The notes beneath the pieces were generated by a model. That model did no database searches. It saw nothing but the letters and a program-made list of their open reading frames with translations, and had not been told where the DNA came from. From NCBI GenBank assembly GCA_026874595.1, contig CM049321.1, positions 18,816,979 through 18,880,978 of the forward strand: DNA of 64,000 bases, read 5' to 3'. Both the position numbers and the translations under genes were made by a program. Source of the DNA: Sipunculus nudus. Its lineage: Eukaryota; Annelida; Sipuncula; Golfingiida; Sipunculidae. Below are positions 41,611 through 56,925 of the stretch, in pieces; position 1 is the first letter of the stretch; every line of letters starts with the position of its first letter.

Positions 41611-42151
41611 TTAACACCGTACACGCACAGGCGCCCCTCGTCGTAAAACCGGGTCTCCGTTCTCGAAGTAACACAGGTAAAAGAATCCGTTGTCGAATAT
41701 TTTAAGCCCACGACAATATACAGTTCCAACGGGTCAGCGTATCAATTTTTCAGGTCTGTTTTCTATGGCCCCATCACGGCAGATAAACATCAACTTATTA
41801 CAATTCCGTCTGTAAACGGAACATGCATGTCCGTTAGCGAAATGTTATTGATGTAGGTTGCCCACAGCCTCTAACATATCATACATCTGGAATCGTCCCT
41901 GCGCTGAACATTTCATAGGCATCTTTGGAGATTCATGCTAGACAGACAATCTCTCGGATATCAACATCAGGCGCCTTGCCCCAGAAATTTCTATCTTTGC
42001 TTTCCTCTTTCCAGCTTATACATCGATGCTGATGACACGCTTTCTGACCGTCCTTAGACCATCGTTCGATCGCATGAATACAACAAACTGAACACGCCTC
42101 CAGAGACAAAAGTATGAAAAATGTATAATGTATGTATCTGGTCTCCCTTTT
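41611..42151 (-). pseudogene. Cysteine-rich coding relic, unit 6
   Basis: Copy of the unit 1 relic with the same lesions. It carries private substitutions near its coding start (42111-42141). Confidence 0.35.
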
Positions 42152-42312
42152 CTATGATATGAAACCCATGTTTATACCCTGTAACAGGAATTCCTTGTCC
42201 TCGTCCCCTTCTAGCTCAGTAGCCCATAACTCGGGTGTTTTGAAAGAGAATTACTAAAGTGTGGGCTATCAAGTCGGCTTTTATCTTGGCAAAGACAGCT
42301 GGTTGGTAATCC

Positions 42313-43459
42313 CTATGCCGAGGGGTCCTCTGACCCCTGTGGGTGAAGTGACCTAGGTTGGGGTTTTCGACACCCTTTAACTGAGCATATGTGGGCATAT
42401 TTACAATTAGAATTAAACCTGCATGATCCCTTATTAAAGGAGATACAAATCTCCCTCCCTGATAGATCAACTTGTCTCTTATACTGACCCGACTCTATGC
42501 AATTTATTGTTTGTCCTGATTCTTAAAGCCCATGTTAATTACTGGTGCTTTAGGTTGTAACCAAAATTTACTTAAGGTTGGAATTTGTAAACCCCATTGA
42601 CACTGCAATTTTGCCTGCTCTTTTCGATATAAATCATCGAACATGACCACATCGGCCCATCTGTACTGCTGAGCTAAATCAGTAACTTGGATATGGTAGG
42701 CCAAATATTCTGGAATATTAGCGAGACCCACCTTACCCTGTCTCATTAAGGTATCAAGAATTCTGAGAGCCGATCAAAACCATAGCTCTTTTGAGATCGA
42801 CTCAAGTTTAGGTTCCTTTTTTTTAATTTAAAATATAAATCCACCCCCCCCCCCCCCGCTACCTGGGAGACTAGCTCCTCAACATCAATGTTATGCATAC
42901 TACCTATCACAGGTCTAGCAAAGTCAATGATCTTTAGATAAGGAATGTCCGTTACGGGTCTCAAATACATCGATGTTGAATCACACTGCAGTACCGTAGT
43001 TAGGGTTCCCCTACCCTGTGTTGCTTGGCCTTGGTGTACCAGGGGCGGTTGATCTAGCCTTTCTTGGGCCTGGAGAAGCGCCATGTTATGCCATGCTCGG
43101 GCTTCATCATCTTGTCTACGAGGATGTGGTACAGTTGTTGTTGACTCGTCCCACAGGGAGCCAAGGATTTCATCAACCGTTGACTGCAGAATGCCGATTT
43201 CTTGTGTCGTTTTATTTTGAGCCGTCATACAGACGGACGGACGACAGCTGGGCTGCTCTACGCCGCCATTTTGGATGCCTCCTCTCGTACAGTTTAGACG
43301 TTTTACGGCAAGTCGTAAAGCCAGTGATTGTGCTAATGGTAAAACCGGTATCGTTTTTAACACGTCCTCATCCAGCATCTGGAATTATTCTATCGACGTG
43401 AATCCGTGATGTGCTAAAACTGTGAGAGTTTCTTGTGTCAAATTGTTCTTAATGCCCAT
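42313..43459 (-). pseudogene. Degraded gag-like mobile-element protein, unit 6
   Basis: Same architecture and lesions. The C tract at 42844-42857 is 14 bases. It has an L to H change in the IPEYLAY block, shared only with unit 7, and a private S to L-type change in the frame overlapping the zinc finger near 42379. Confidence 0.55.
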
Positions 43460-45954
43460 TGCTGGACAGCAAAATCAAATGGTGTGTCCACCACCGCCTG
43501 TTTCTCCTACCCAGAGTCCTCTGTTGAGCCCATTAGGAATTAAAGTGTACCTCGCCGCTGCAAACGCAGGTCGATTTTGTTGACTTGTCAGCGTATCAAA
43601 CGTATCGCTGTAGGTACAATGCGAACTTCCAATGATTCAGTATAGCTTATGGGCACCACAAACAAGCCCAGCGTAATTATGTCTATTGAGGATTTGAGTA
43701 GGCCTACATACCTCGCCATTGCGTTACTATAACGTTGCAAAGAGTCGACTGTGTTGACATATAACTATAAGACAGTTGTAAAAGGTATAAAAACGCCAGT
43801 GTTTGTTATGTCGTTAATGTGTGGCTTTTTACCTTGTGGGCACAACAACAAGACGCCTGTATCTCCTTGGAGTAAAGAGTTCGCTAGCCGCGAAAGCCAA
43901 GAAAAAATGCGTGTCCTTTGTGGTCTTTTAAACGTTAAGTAGCCCTTAACAACCAAGCAGGGTTGGCCTAACGCCGGTTGGCTGTGGCCACACGTGACCA
44001 CAGCCGAGCGACCTCATTAGCTGCTCCTAAAATTCAAGTCACTTTTGTGGACTGCTCACTTTAAAATATAACGGCCCAGCAATCAAATGACAATAAAATT
44101 GTATATATTCTTACCTGCGATCTTTGGATGACCCCTTACGGACACTCCGTATTTTAACATTATAAATAGAATAATTACTGGCATTTCGAACTATAACTCT
44201 CCGACAGGACTCTTTCTAAGCCAGCTGGATCATAAAACGCAGAAACATTAAAATAATATATTATCTTAAAATATAAGCCAAACTAAACCATCTTTGAATG
44301 ACATTAATTATATGATACAATTACAGTTCCAATTAGTTTAGATAATCATTAATTTCAGTTGAGCATAATTGATATAATTTGTTGTAGAATACAAATTTTA
44401 CTAATGGTCTGAATAATAACAGCAGAGGCAAAATGTAGGGAAGTTATTTATTTAATTATATGATTAAATAGATGATATTTGACTTGAAATGTTATGACAA
44501 TTCCATGTGTACTTAGTGTCAAAGCAATGTCATCGTGTGGGTAAAAGTTTATTTAGACTTCTATGATTCGGAGTTTATTGATGGAGCTTACAATAACAAA
44601 CATGTTTGGGTTTCGGTGTACACAAGGCCTTGTAAAGCAAATGGGTATAACATCTGGTATTATTTTGCTACCTTCTCCAAAATGAATATGAACCACGCTA
44701 ATGACATTGTTCCCTGTGGATCTGGTTAATATCATATGAAAAGATAGTTGACGGGAAACCACACTTAAATAACCACTTATTAATTTTGTGTCAAAATTGT
44801 TTGACAACGGAACGGTGTCTTTTCAAGGGTTCGTTACGGATGCTTTGGCTGTTTCCTGGGTTATCATTGCAAGAGAAATCAACATGCGCAACTGTTATAT
44901 AACTTAATAAGATACTGACAACAACAAAAATATTTGTAAACAATTTATTTGGAATGAAAAATTAAGGACAAGAGTTAAACTTAATAATAAATTTAATTTA
45001 ATTGGAGGAAAATGTTTCCTTGACATTTGATTACAAAATAGGGAAGTGATAACGGTATAGAGAACAATGGACTTAGATACACACCTAATTTTTTTTTCTC
45101 CATGAAAAGTGATTTGTTTTATCATTTGCAAATTACAGGGCACTTCATCCATAAACTTAACTTCCTTGATGGCGTATTAACTATACATTTGTACAAATTA
45201 TAATGATGGCGCAATAAGAGAATTATATTTTAAAGATGCCGTATTCTTAAATGCGATTTAGCTAAATGTAGGCAAAGTGCTGTCTCTTTGACAACCATAT
45301 GGACATAGGTATGTTTGCTTAGCCTTAAAGAAAAAAAGGACAGAAATAAACCAGTGATATACCTTAATCGATGGTCAACCATTAACCACGAGTGAGACCG
45401 AGCCAAAATTCACTGTTGCATTTCCTGAACACAAAGGCATTTTACTATTTCTTCGTTGACAGTTGTGGCCTAAGACATGCCCATAACCTTACATAACCAT
45501 ACCTTTGTTTGAAACCAATCACATTTATCGAAAATATCTTTAGACAGATTATCCCCCAGACTGATCATGCGTACTTTATCCGTGCTGCGAGCATGCTGTG
45601 CATTTTAAATTACGCAAGCAAAGCATTTTTATTCAATGCATTAAAATCCAGAATGGTTGTGTCTCTACTTATCTGTATTTTAATTGTTCAATGAATTTCA
45701 CGTTATCGTATACTGATTAAATTTGGTACGCGAACCCTAACGTATAATGCATTTCGTGTTAATTGCGTCATTGCAAAAAATGTGATTTTGCTTAAATGCG
45801 CTACTGATTACCATTTTTTTCTGGCAAACAAAGCCATTCAGAACGACGTTTTATTCAATGCTGTTTTCTTTTATTCCTTTTAAGCGGAAAACTTGTGGCC
45901 CGGGCTTTGTAACGGATAATACTCCACTCATTTTTCGTAATACGTGACCAGAGC

Positions 45955-45957
<3 letters not shown>

Positions 45958-46006
<49 letters not shown>
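45958..46006. repeat. (TA)n microsatellite, unit 6
   Basis: Uninterrupted run of about 49 bp. The sequence just before it ('aatacgtgacc') is shared with unit 7. Confidence 0.9.
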
Positions 46007-46008
<2 letters not shown>

Positions 46009-49000
46009 CTGTATTTATATGCAATAAAAAATCAATAATCCATAAGTAGCCTCATGCTGACCCTCGTGATAAATATTAGAAATGGTAACCTGTTAATAAA
46101 GGTGACGCTTGGTTAAACAGAAGAGGTGTTAACCCTCTGTTATAGTTAATAAATGACTCTTCTACCGTACGTTGGCCATTGACCCATTTTCATGTTGAAT
46201 GATTGGTCAATATTGAGCCTAACCAGGCCGATACCAGACCATATTCTTTTAAAAAATAACTAACTTTCTCTTTATTTTGAAATGGGAGAAATCTGTTTTA
46301 CCGCAGACGAAAAGTAAAGGCATTCACGAAAGGTACATTTTTTAAACCAATACGCCAGCTTCTAAAATTATTTAGAAAAAAAAATATTAGATGCATTTAA
46401 TTGTAAGCTCCGCTTTGTTGTTACAATGAATGACAGCAGAAATGGCAAAGCCCAGAATGCTACACAAATAATGTACCTGGTGTAAAAGAAAAGTAATGCT
46501 TAATAGTAGTACCTTGGTGTAAATCACAGTTTGCTCTCTAAGAAAGATACAAGAGAACTTGCAAATACATCATGTGGAATGCACCCCTTCTCCTGTAGTA
46601 TATAGATCCAAAGGCAAGTTGTACAGCAACAAGGTGATAACAGTCAGAGATATTTGGAAATGTATGTGTTTCACTATGATACATTTGTTTGTGATATGCA
46701 GCTGATAGGTATTTTACTCGGTTGTCGTGGTTATAAAAAAAACCGAGCCATTTATGTAAAGCTCTGGTTAATCATTTTGTCATGAACACTCATTATAGTT
46801 CATCAAAAATACAAGAATTAGTTCCTGAGTGGAACTTAAGTGGCTGAGTGACTCATTGTTCAACAAGGATATCCTATTAATTCATCTAATTACTTTTGTC
46901 CAACAACGAAAGGAGAACACTTAAGAACTATTAACGGTAATCTGGTTTAACAACGGGCAGTAATATTGACCTTATTATTAATTTTTCCATTAAAGATGAA
47001 AAGCTATGGGATAAAGTTACCCTCTTATCATTTGATGTATCTTTTTATGTTATTATGATATAAGTCGGGTAGTCATGCCGTTTTGGACAGACCAATATCA
47101 TTATTTTCCTGGTTACATCATATATGTTTATTTATATATGGGTCTTCGTATATACGACAAGCCTGTCATATATAACCTCTTTATGTCAATTATTTATGCT
47201 TTACTGCTTGTTCATTATCGAACAATTGGATGTTAATATAAATTTATCTCTTACAACCCTGCGATGCAAATATAAATAAAAATAAACCTGCAAAACCATA
47301 AAACGTGTGTAAAACAGGGCATATACCTTCTACAAATAACCGAAGCCTCACGAACCTCTTGTGTAAACATTCATTTAGCTTAAAAAAGAGGGTATCAGTA
47401 GTACAATATAATTATGTTGAGTGTGGAATGCAGAAGCAATGTTTGCCTTTGCTTGATATTTTTCTATATCTGACTGATATACTCATCGAAGAAACGTGTT
47501 TTCATGCTTAACCTTTTATTGAGGGACACACATGAATTTTTACCAGGTATTAAAAATTAGAGTTCCCTTTTAACATTAAACGAAACGCTCCAAAATAATA
47601 ACGATGCACGTATCGCATATCTCCCTAGAAATTTTTGAACAACACCTCCCTACTAGCGACCAATAGAATCAGTATCCCATATTAATGTTTAAAATTTATG
47701 AAACCTATGGCTCGTTTACTGCAACATTAATTATTTCATCAGATTCATATGATTTTTCCTGTGATCTAGAATGAATATTTACATTCAAAATAGAAAAAAA
47801 ATCATAAAAAATATATTTGCCATATGTCAGGGGAATATTGTTTTGAATTATTTGGTATAATGAAAAGCAAGCGTTATAATAACATTCGATCGCAAATACG
47901 AATATTATGTCATTGACAAACTCTAATTATTGTAATAATTTAAGTTCAGGATACCTTTAATCTGTTTAAGCATTATTTCTTAAAAATGAAATTTGCCATT
48001 CCGGCAAACGGGAGATTCGTTTGGTTTCCACTGGCACTTGGGGAATGCTAACGATTTTATTGTGCCACCAACTGGTTGACTGTAGTTTCCTTTAGCCTAA
48101 CTTAATTTTTCCTTTTGCCACTTATATCTTTTGTTAAAAATGTAATTTGCTTAATAAGAAAGTAAAGCACGGAGACCGCAACAGATATCATTCGAAACAT
48201 TGCACACATATCTCATCAGAATACTCTAATACCTAGCATGATTTGGATGGGTTCAAGTACTGACAATATAAATAGCATATAGGTTCTTTTCCTGGACACA
48301 AATGTAACACGCCTTGATAAAGCATAATAAAATAAATTGCATCTAAACCATGCTTTATAGGTCCGAAGCATGATCAGTATCTACATCTTCTACTTAAGTA
48401 TGATTTGATGGAAGTCAAAAGTCACAACAGATGAATGATTCAGTCTTAAAAATGTTTAATATCAGTAGTAAACCAGAAAGACAAATTTTGAACGAAAAAG
48501 AACACAACTAAAGCTTTTTAATGTTGGTAAGTGCAAAGTAATCAATGTACTATATCTGACTATCGGGGGTTCGCTTCCGTAGGGAAAGATATCAATTATC
48601 ATTACAATATTTTACTTAAAAATAACTGTATCAATGGACAAAATAGACAAATATGTAACCGTTTGAAATCTATCATTACTACAAAAATTTACAAAATTGT
48701 AATCAATTACGATTACAAAAAAAAATCGTTTGTAATTAATCAAGATTACGGAAAACGATTTCCCAATGACTGGATGTAATTGAGAAGAAAGCGTTTTACA
48801 ATTCGACTCCACAGGTCCCACTATAATTACACGAAACAATTCATTGGGACTATTATCTGACCATTAATCGCAAATATTCTTTCCAGGAATAGTAATAATT
48901 ATACATACAAATATGTATGATACGATACCTTCCTGACCGTTTCGTGACAATGCTACCACTGTATCATTGTCACATCCTCAAAAAAAATGGATATTCCAGA

Positions 49001-49261
49001 TTCGTATAACGAGACCAAACTGGCTGAAGCTCTCACATACACACAAAAATGAGAAAGACGAGTGTAAAAAAATAAGTATGTATTCAAGGAAATCTTACAA
49101 TTATCTAGGGAGTCGTTTTACTCTCAAGGCAGAATAACAATATCCCATGAATCCGTATTAATGCAATACACAAACAGAGTCCACACACTGCACAGTTAAA
49201 AGAAGTTCGCATGGTCCCTAGCCTACTGGTCACATGACCGTCACGCAAGAGGTCACTCTGT

Positions 49262-49802
49262 TTAACACCGTACACGCACAGGCGCCCCTCGTCGTAAAAC
49301 CGGGTCTCCGTTCTCGAAGTAACACAGGTAAAAGAATCCGTTGTCGAATATTTTAAGCCCACGACAATATACAGTTCCAACGGGTCAGCGTATCAATTTT
49401 TCAGGTCTGTTTTCTATGGCCCCATCACGGCAGATAAACATCAACTTATTACAATTCCGTCTGTAAACGGAACATGCATGTCCGTTAGCGAAATGTTATT
49501 GATGTAGGTTGCCCACAGCCCCTAACATATCATACATCTGGAATCGTCCCTGCGCTGAACATTTCATAGGCATCTTTGGAGATTCATGCTAGACAGACAA
49601 TCTCTCGGATATCAACATCAGGCGCCTTGCCCCAGAAATTTCTATCTTTGCTTTCCTCTTTCCAGCTTATACATCGATGCTGATGACACGCTTTCTGACC
49701 GTCCTTAGACCATCGTTCGATCGCATGAATACAACAAACTGAACACGCCTCCAGAGACAAACGTATGAAAAATGTATGATGTATGTATCTGTTCTCCCTT
49801 TT
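49262..49802 (-). pseudogene. Cysteine-rich coding relic, unit 7
   Basis: Copy of the unit 1 relic with the same lesions. It has one private substitution near 49521. Confidence 0.35.
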
Positions 49803-49963
49803 CTATGATATGAAACCCATGTTTATACCCTGTAACAGGAATTCCTTGTCCTCGTCCCCTTCTAGCTCAGTAGCCCATAACTCGGGTGTTTTGAAAGAGA
49901 ATTACTAAAGTGTGGGCTATCAAGTCGGCTTTTATCTTGGCAAAGACAGCTGGTTGGTAATCC

Positions 49964-51108
49964 CTATGCCGAGGGGTCCTCTGACCCCTGTGGGTGAAGT
50001 GACCTAGGTTGGGGTTTTCCACACCCTTTGACTGAGCATATGTGGGCATATTTACAATTAGAATTAAACCTGCATGATCCCTTATTAAAGGAGATACAAA
50101 TCTCCCTCCCTGATAGATCAACTTGTCTCTTATACTGACCCGACTCTATGCAATTTATTGTTTGTCCTGATTCTTAAAGCCCATGTTAATTACTGGTGCT
50201 TTAGGTTGTAACCAAAATTTACTTAAGGTTGGAATTTGTAAACCCCATTGACACTGCAATTTTGCCTGCTCTTTTCGATATAAATCATCGAACATGACCA
50301 CATCGGCCCATCTGTACTGCTGAGCTAAATCAGTAACTTGGATATGGTAGGCCAAATATTCTGGAATATTAGCGAGACCCACCTTACCCTGTCTCATTAA
50401 GGTATCAAGAATTCTGAGAGCCGATCAAAACCATAGCTCTTTTGAGATCGACTCAAGTTTAGGTTCCTTTTTTTTAATTTAAAATATAAATCCACCCCCC
50501 CCCCCCGCTACCTGGGAGACTAGCTCCTCAACATCAATGTTATGCATACTACCTATCACAGGTCTAGCAAAGTCAATGATCTTTAGATAAGGAATGTCCG
50601 TTACGGGTCTCAAATACATCGATGTTGAATCACACTGCAGTACCGTAGTTAGGGTTCCCCTACCCTGTGTTGCTTGGCCTTGGTGTACCAGGGGCGGTTG
50701 ATCTAGCCTTTCTTGGGCCTGGAGAAGCGCCATGTTATGCCATGCTCGGGCTTCATCATCTTGTCTACGAGGATGTGGTACAGTTGTTGTTGACTCGTCC
50801 CACAGGGAGCCAAGGATTTCATCAACCGTTGACTGCAGAATGCCGATTTCTTGTGTCGTTTTATTTTGAGCCGTCATACAGACGGACGGACGACAGCTGG
50901 GCTGCTCTACGCCGCCATTTTGGATGCCTCCTCTCGTACAGTTTAGACGTTTTACGGCAAGTCGTAAAGCCAGTGATTGTGCTAATGGTAAAACCGGTAT
51001 CGTTTTTAACACGTCCTCATCCAGCATCTGGAATTATTCTATCGACGTGAATCCGTGATGTGCTAAAACTGTGAGAGTTTCTTGTGTCAAATTGTTCTTA
51101 ATGCCCAT
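49964..51108 (-). pseudogene. Degraded gag-like mobile-element protein, unit 7
   Basis: Same architecture and lesions, plus one more. The C tract at 50495-50506 is 12 bases, out of phase with other copies, so the ATG-started frame ends after 182 codons, right after the glycine run. It shares the L to H change with unit 6. Confidence 0.55.
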
Positions 51109-53605
51109 TGCTGGACAGCAAAATCAAATGGTGTGTCCACCACCGCCTGTTTCTCCTACCCAGAGTCCTCTGTTGAGCCCATTAGGAATTAAAGTGTACC
51201 TCGCCGCTGCAAACGCAGGTCGATTTTGTTGACTTGTCAGCGTATCAAACGTATCGCTGTAGGTACAATGCGAACTTCCAATGATTCAGTATAGCTTATG
51301 GGCACCACAAACAAGCCCAGCGTAATTATGTCTATTGAGGATTTGAGTAGGCCTACATACCTCGCCATTGCGTTACTATAACGTTGCAAAGAGTCGACTG
51401 TGTTGACATATAACTATAAGACAGTTGTAAAAGGTATAAAAACGCCAGTGTTTGTTATGTCGTTAATGTGTGGCTTTTTACCTTGTGGGCACAACAACAA
51501 GACGCCTGTATCTCCTTGGAGTAAAGAGTTCGCTAGCCGCGAAAGCCAAGAAAAAATACGTGTCCTTTGTGGTCATTTAAACGATAAGTAGCCCTTAACA
51601 ACCAAGCAGGGTTGGCCTAACGCCGGTTGGCTGTGGCCACACGTGACCACAGCCGAGCGACCTCATTAGCTGCTCCTAAAATTCAAGTCACTTTTGTGGA
51701 CTGCTCACTTTAAAATATAACGGCCCAGCAATCAAATGACAATAAAATTGTATATATTCTTACCTGCGATCTTTGGATGACCCCTTACGGACACTCCGTA
51801 TTTTAACATTATAAATAGAATAATTACTGGCATTTCGAACTATAACTCTCCGACAGGACTCTTTCTAAGCCAGCTGGGTCATAAAACGCAGAAACATTAA
51901 AATAATATATTATCTTAAAATATAAGCCAAACTAAACCATCTTTGAATGACACATTAATTATATGATACAATTACAGTTCCAATTAGTTTAGATAATCAT
52001 TAATTTCAGTTGAGCATAATTGATATAATTTGTTGTAGAATACAAATTTTACTAATGGTCTGAATAATAACAGCAGAGGCAAAATGTAGGGAAGTTATTT
52101 ATTTAATTATATGATTAAATAGATGATATTTGACTTGAAATGTTATGACAATTCCATGTGTACTTAGTGTCAAAGCAATGTCATCGTGTGGGTAAAAGTT
52201 TATTTAGACTTCTATGATTCGGAGTTTATTGATGGAGCTTACAATAACAAACATGTTTGGGTTTCGGTGTACACAAGGCCTTGTAAAGCAAATGGGTATA
52301 ACATCTGGTATTATTTTGCTACCTTCTCCAAAATGAATATGAACCACGCTAATGACATTGTTCCCTGTGGATCTGGTTAATATCATATGAAAAGATAGTT
52401 GACGGGAAACCACACTTAAATAACCACTTATTAATTTTGTGTCAAAATTGTTTGACAACGGAACGGTGTCTTTTCAAGGGTTCGTTACGGATGCTTTGGC
52501 TGTTTCCTGGGTTATCATTGCAAGAGAAATCAACATGCGCAACTGTTATATAACTTAATAAGATACTGACAACAACAAAAATATTTGTAAACAATTTATT
52601 TGGAATGAAAAATTAAGGACAAGAGTTAAACTTAATAATAAATTTAATTTAATTGGAGGAAAATGTTTCCTTGACATTTGATTACAAAATAGGGAAGTGA
52701 TAACGGTATAGAGAACAATGGACTTAGATACACACCTATTTTTTTTTTCTCCATGAAAAGTGATTTGTTTTATCATTTGCAAATTACAGGGCACTTCATC
52801 CATAAACTTAACTTCCTTGATGGCGTATTAACTATACATTTGTACAAATTATAATGATGGCGCAATAAGAGAATTATATTTTAAAGATGCCGTATTCTTA
52901 AATGCGATTTAGCTAAATGTAGGCAAAGTGCTGTCTCTTTGACAACCATATGGACATAGGTATGTTTGCTTAGGCTTAAAGAAAAAAAGGACAGAAATAA
53001 ACCAGTGATATACCTTAATCGATGGTCAACCATTAACCACGAGTGAGACCGAGCCAAAATTCACTGTTGCATTTCCTGAACACAAAGGCATTTTACTATT
53101 TCTTCGTTGACAGTTGTGGCCTAAGACATGCCCATAACCTTACATAACCATACCTTTGTTTGAAACCAATCACATTTATCGAAAATATCTTTAGACAGAT
53201 TATCCCCCAGACTGATCATGCGTACTTTATCCGTGCTGCGAGCATGCTGTGCATTTTAAATTACGCAAGCAAAGCATTTTTATTCAATGCATTGAAATCC
53301 AGAATGGTTGTGTCTCTACTTATCTGTATTTTAATTGTTCAATGAATTTCACGTTATCGTATACTGATTAAATTTGGTACGCGAACCCTAACGTATAATG
53401 CATTTCGTGTTAATTGCGTCATTGCAAAAAATGTGATTTTGCTTAAATGCGCTACTGCCTACCATTTTTTTCTGGCAAACAAAGCCATTCAGAACGACGT
53501 TTTATTCAATGCTGTTTTCTTTTATTCCTTTTAAGCGGAACACTTGTGGCCCGGGCTTTGTAACGGATAATACTCCACTCGTTTTTCGTAATACGTGACC
53601 AGAGC

Positions 53606-53608
<3 letters not shown>

Positions 53609-53654
<46 letters not shown>
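53609..53654. repeat. (TA)n microsatellite, unit 7
   Basis: Uninterrupted run of about 46 bp. Confidence 0.9.
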
Positions 53655-53657
<3 letters not shown>

Positions 53658-56600
53658 CTGTATTTATATGCAATAAAAAATCAATAATCCATAAGTAGCC
53701 TCATGCTGACCCTCGTGATAAATATTAGAAATGGTAACCTGTTAATAAAGGTGACGCTTGGTTAAACAGAAGAGGTGTTAACCCTCTGTTATAGTTAATA
53801 AATGACTCTTCTACCGTACGTTGGCCATTGACCCATTTTCATGTTGAATGATTGGTCAATATTGAGCCTAACCAGGCCGATACCAGACCATATTCTTTTA
53901 AAAAATAACTAACTTTCTCTTTATTTTGAAATGGGAGAAATCTGTTTTACCGCAGACGAAAAGTAAAGGCACTCACGAATGGTACATTTTTTAAACCAAT
54001 ACGCCAGCTTCTAAAATTATTTAGAAAAAAAAATATTAGATGCATTTAATTGTAAGCTCCGCTTTGTTGTTACAATGAATGACAGCAGAAATGGCAAAGC
54101 CAAGAATGCTACACAAATAATGTACCTGGTGTAAAAGAAAAGTAATGCTTAATAGTAGTACCTTGGTGTAAATCACAGTTTGCTCTCTAAGAAAGATACA
54201 AGAGAACTTGCAAATACATCATGTGGAATGCACCCCTTCTCCTGTAGTATATAGATCCAAAGGCAAGTTGTACAGCAACAAGATGATAACAGTCAGAGAT
54301 ATTTGGAAATGTATGTGTTTCACTATGATACATTTGTTTGTGATATGCAGCTGATAGGTATTTTACTCGGTTGTCGTGGTTATAAAAAAAACCGAGCCAT
54401 TTATGTAAAGCTCTGGTTAATCATTTTGTCATGAACACTCATTTTAGTTCATCAAAAATACAAGAATTAGTTCCTGAGTGGAACTTAAGTGGCTGAGTGA
54501 CTCATTGTTCAACAATGATATCCTATTAATTCATCTAATTACTTTTGTCCAACAACGAAAGGAGAACACTTAAGAACTATTAACGGTAATCTGGTTTAAC
54601 AACGGGCAGTAATATTGACCTTATTATTAATTTTTCCATTAAAGATGAAAAGCTATGGGATAAAGTTACCCTCTTATCATTTGATGTATCTTTTTATGTT
54701 ATTATGATATAAGTCGGGTAGTCATGCCGTTTTGGACAGACCAATATCATTATTTTCCTGGTTACATCATATATGTTTATTTATATATGGGTCTTCGTAT
54801 ATACGACAAGCCTGTCATATATAACCTCTTTATGTCAATTATTTATGGTTTACTGCTTGTTCATTATAGAACAATTGGATGTTAATATAAATTTATCTCT
54901 TACAACCCTGCGATGCAAATATAAATAAAAATAAACCTGCAAAACCATAAAACGTGTGTAAAACAGGGCATATACCTTCTACAAATAACCGAAGCCTCAC
55001 GAACCTCTTGTGTAAACATTCATTTAGCTTAAAAAAGAGGGTATCAGTAGTACAATATAATTATGTTGAGTGTGGAATGCAGAAGCAATGTTTGCCTTTG
55101 CTTGATATTTTTCTATATCTGACTGATATACTCATCGAAGAAACGTGTTTTCATGCTTAACCTTTTATTGAGGGACACACATGAATTTTTACCAGGTATT
55201 AAAAATTAGAGTTCCCTTTTAACATTAAACGAAACGCTCAAAAATAATAACGATGCACGTATCGCATATCTCCCTAGAAATTTTTGAACAACACCGCCCT
55301 ACTAGCGACCAATAGAATCAGTATCCCATATTAATGTTTAAAATTTATGAAACCTATGGCTCGTTTACTGCAACATTAATTATTTCATCAGATTCATATG
55401 ATTTTTCCTGTGATCTAGAATGAATATTTACATTCAAAATAGAAAAAAAATCATAAAAAATATATTTGCCATATGTCAGGGGAATATTGTTTTGAATTAT
55501 TTGGTATAATGAAAAGCAAGCGTTATAATAACATTCGATCGCAAATACGAATATTATGTCATTGACAAACTCTAATTATTGTAATTATTTAAGTTCAGGA
55601 TACCTTTAATCTGTTTAAGCATTATTTCTTAAAAATGAAATTTGCCATTCCGGCAAACGGGAGATTCGTTTGGTTTCCACTGGCACTTGGGGAATGCTAA
55701 CGATCTTATTGTGCCACCAACTGGTTGACTGTAGTTTCCTTTAGCCTAACTTAATTTTTCCTTTTGCCACTTATATCTTTTGTTAAAAATGTAATTTGCT
55801 TAATAAGAAAGTAAAGCATGGAGACCGCAACAGATATCATTCGAAACATTGCACACATATCTCATCAGAATACTCTAATACCTAGCATGATTTGGATGGG
55901 TTCAAGTACTGACAATATAAATAGCATATAGGTTCTTTTCCTGGACACAAATGTAACACGCCTTGATAAAGCATAATAAAATAAATTGCATCTAAACCAT
56001 GCTTTATAGGTCCGAAGCATGATCAGTATCTACATCTTCTACTTAAGTATGATTTGATGGAAGTCAAAAGTCACAACAGATGAATGATTCAGTCTTAAAA
56101 ATGTTTAATATCAGTAGTAAACCAGAAAGACAAATTTTAAACGAAAAAGAACACAACTAAAGCTTTTTAATGTTGGTAAGTGCAAAGTAATCAATGTACT
56201 ATATCTGACTATCGGGGGTTCGCTTCCGTAGGGAAAGATATCAATTATTATTACAATATTTTACTTAAAAAATAACTGTATCAATGGACAAAATAGACAA
56301 ATATGTAACCGTTTGAAATCTATCATTACTACAAAAATTTACAAAATTGTAATCAATTACGATTACAAAAAAAATCGTTTGTAATTAATCAAGATTACGG
56401 AAAACGATTTCCCAATGACTGGATGTAATCTTTCGTGCTTGCGCGGAGAAGAAAGCGTTTTACAAATCGACTCCCCAGGTCCCACTATAATTACACGAAA
56501 CAATTCATTGGGACTATTATCTGACCATTAATCGCAAATATTCTTTCCAGGAATAGTAATAATTATACATACAAATATGTATGATACGATACCTTCCTGA

Positions 56601-56925
56601 CCGTTTCGTGACAATGCTACCACTGTATCATTGTCACATCCTAAAAAAAAATGGATATTCCAGATTCGTATAACGAGACCAAACTGGCTGAAGCTCTCAC
56701 ATACACACAAAAATGAGAAAGACGTGTGTAAAAAAATAAGTATGTATTCAAGGAAATCTTACAATTATCTAGGGAGTCGTTTTACTCTCAAGGCAGAATA
56801 ACAATATCCCATGAATCCGTATTAATGCAATACACAAACAGAGTCCACACACTGCACAGTTAAAAGAAGTTCGCATGGTCCCTAGCCTACTGGTCACATG
56901 ACCGTCACGCAAGAGGTCACTCTGT

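Larger units (their letters stand above)
38379..46045 (+). repeat. Tandem unit 6 (7667 bp)
   Basis: Complete copy. It shares 'ggatatggtagg' near 42691 only with unit 7. Private changes include a two-base deletion near 44303 ('gacattaattat' for 'gacacattaattat') and altered sequence around 42125-42141. Confidence 0.96.
46046..53694 (+). repeat. Tandem unit 7 (7649 bp)
   Basis: Complete copy and the shortest. A 17-base stretch is replaced by two bases at 48781-48782, a net loss of 15. Its C tract is 12 bases, the only one out of phase with the others modulo 3, which cuts the gag-like open frame short. Confidence 0.96.
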
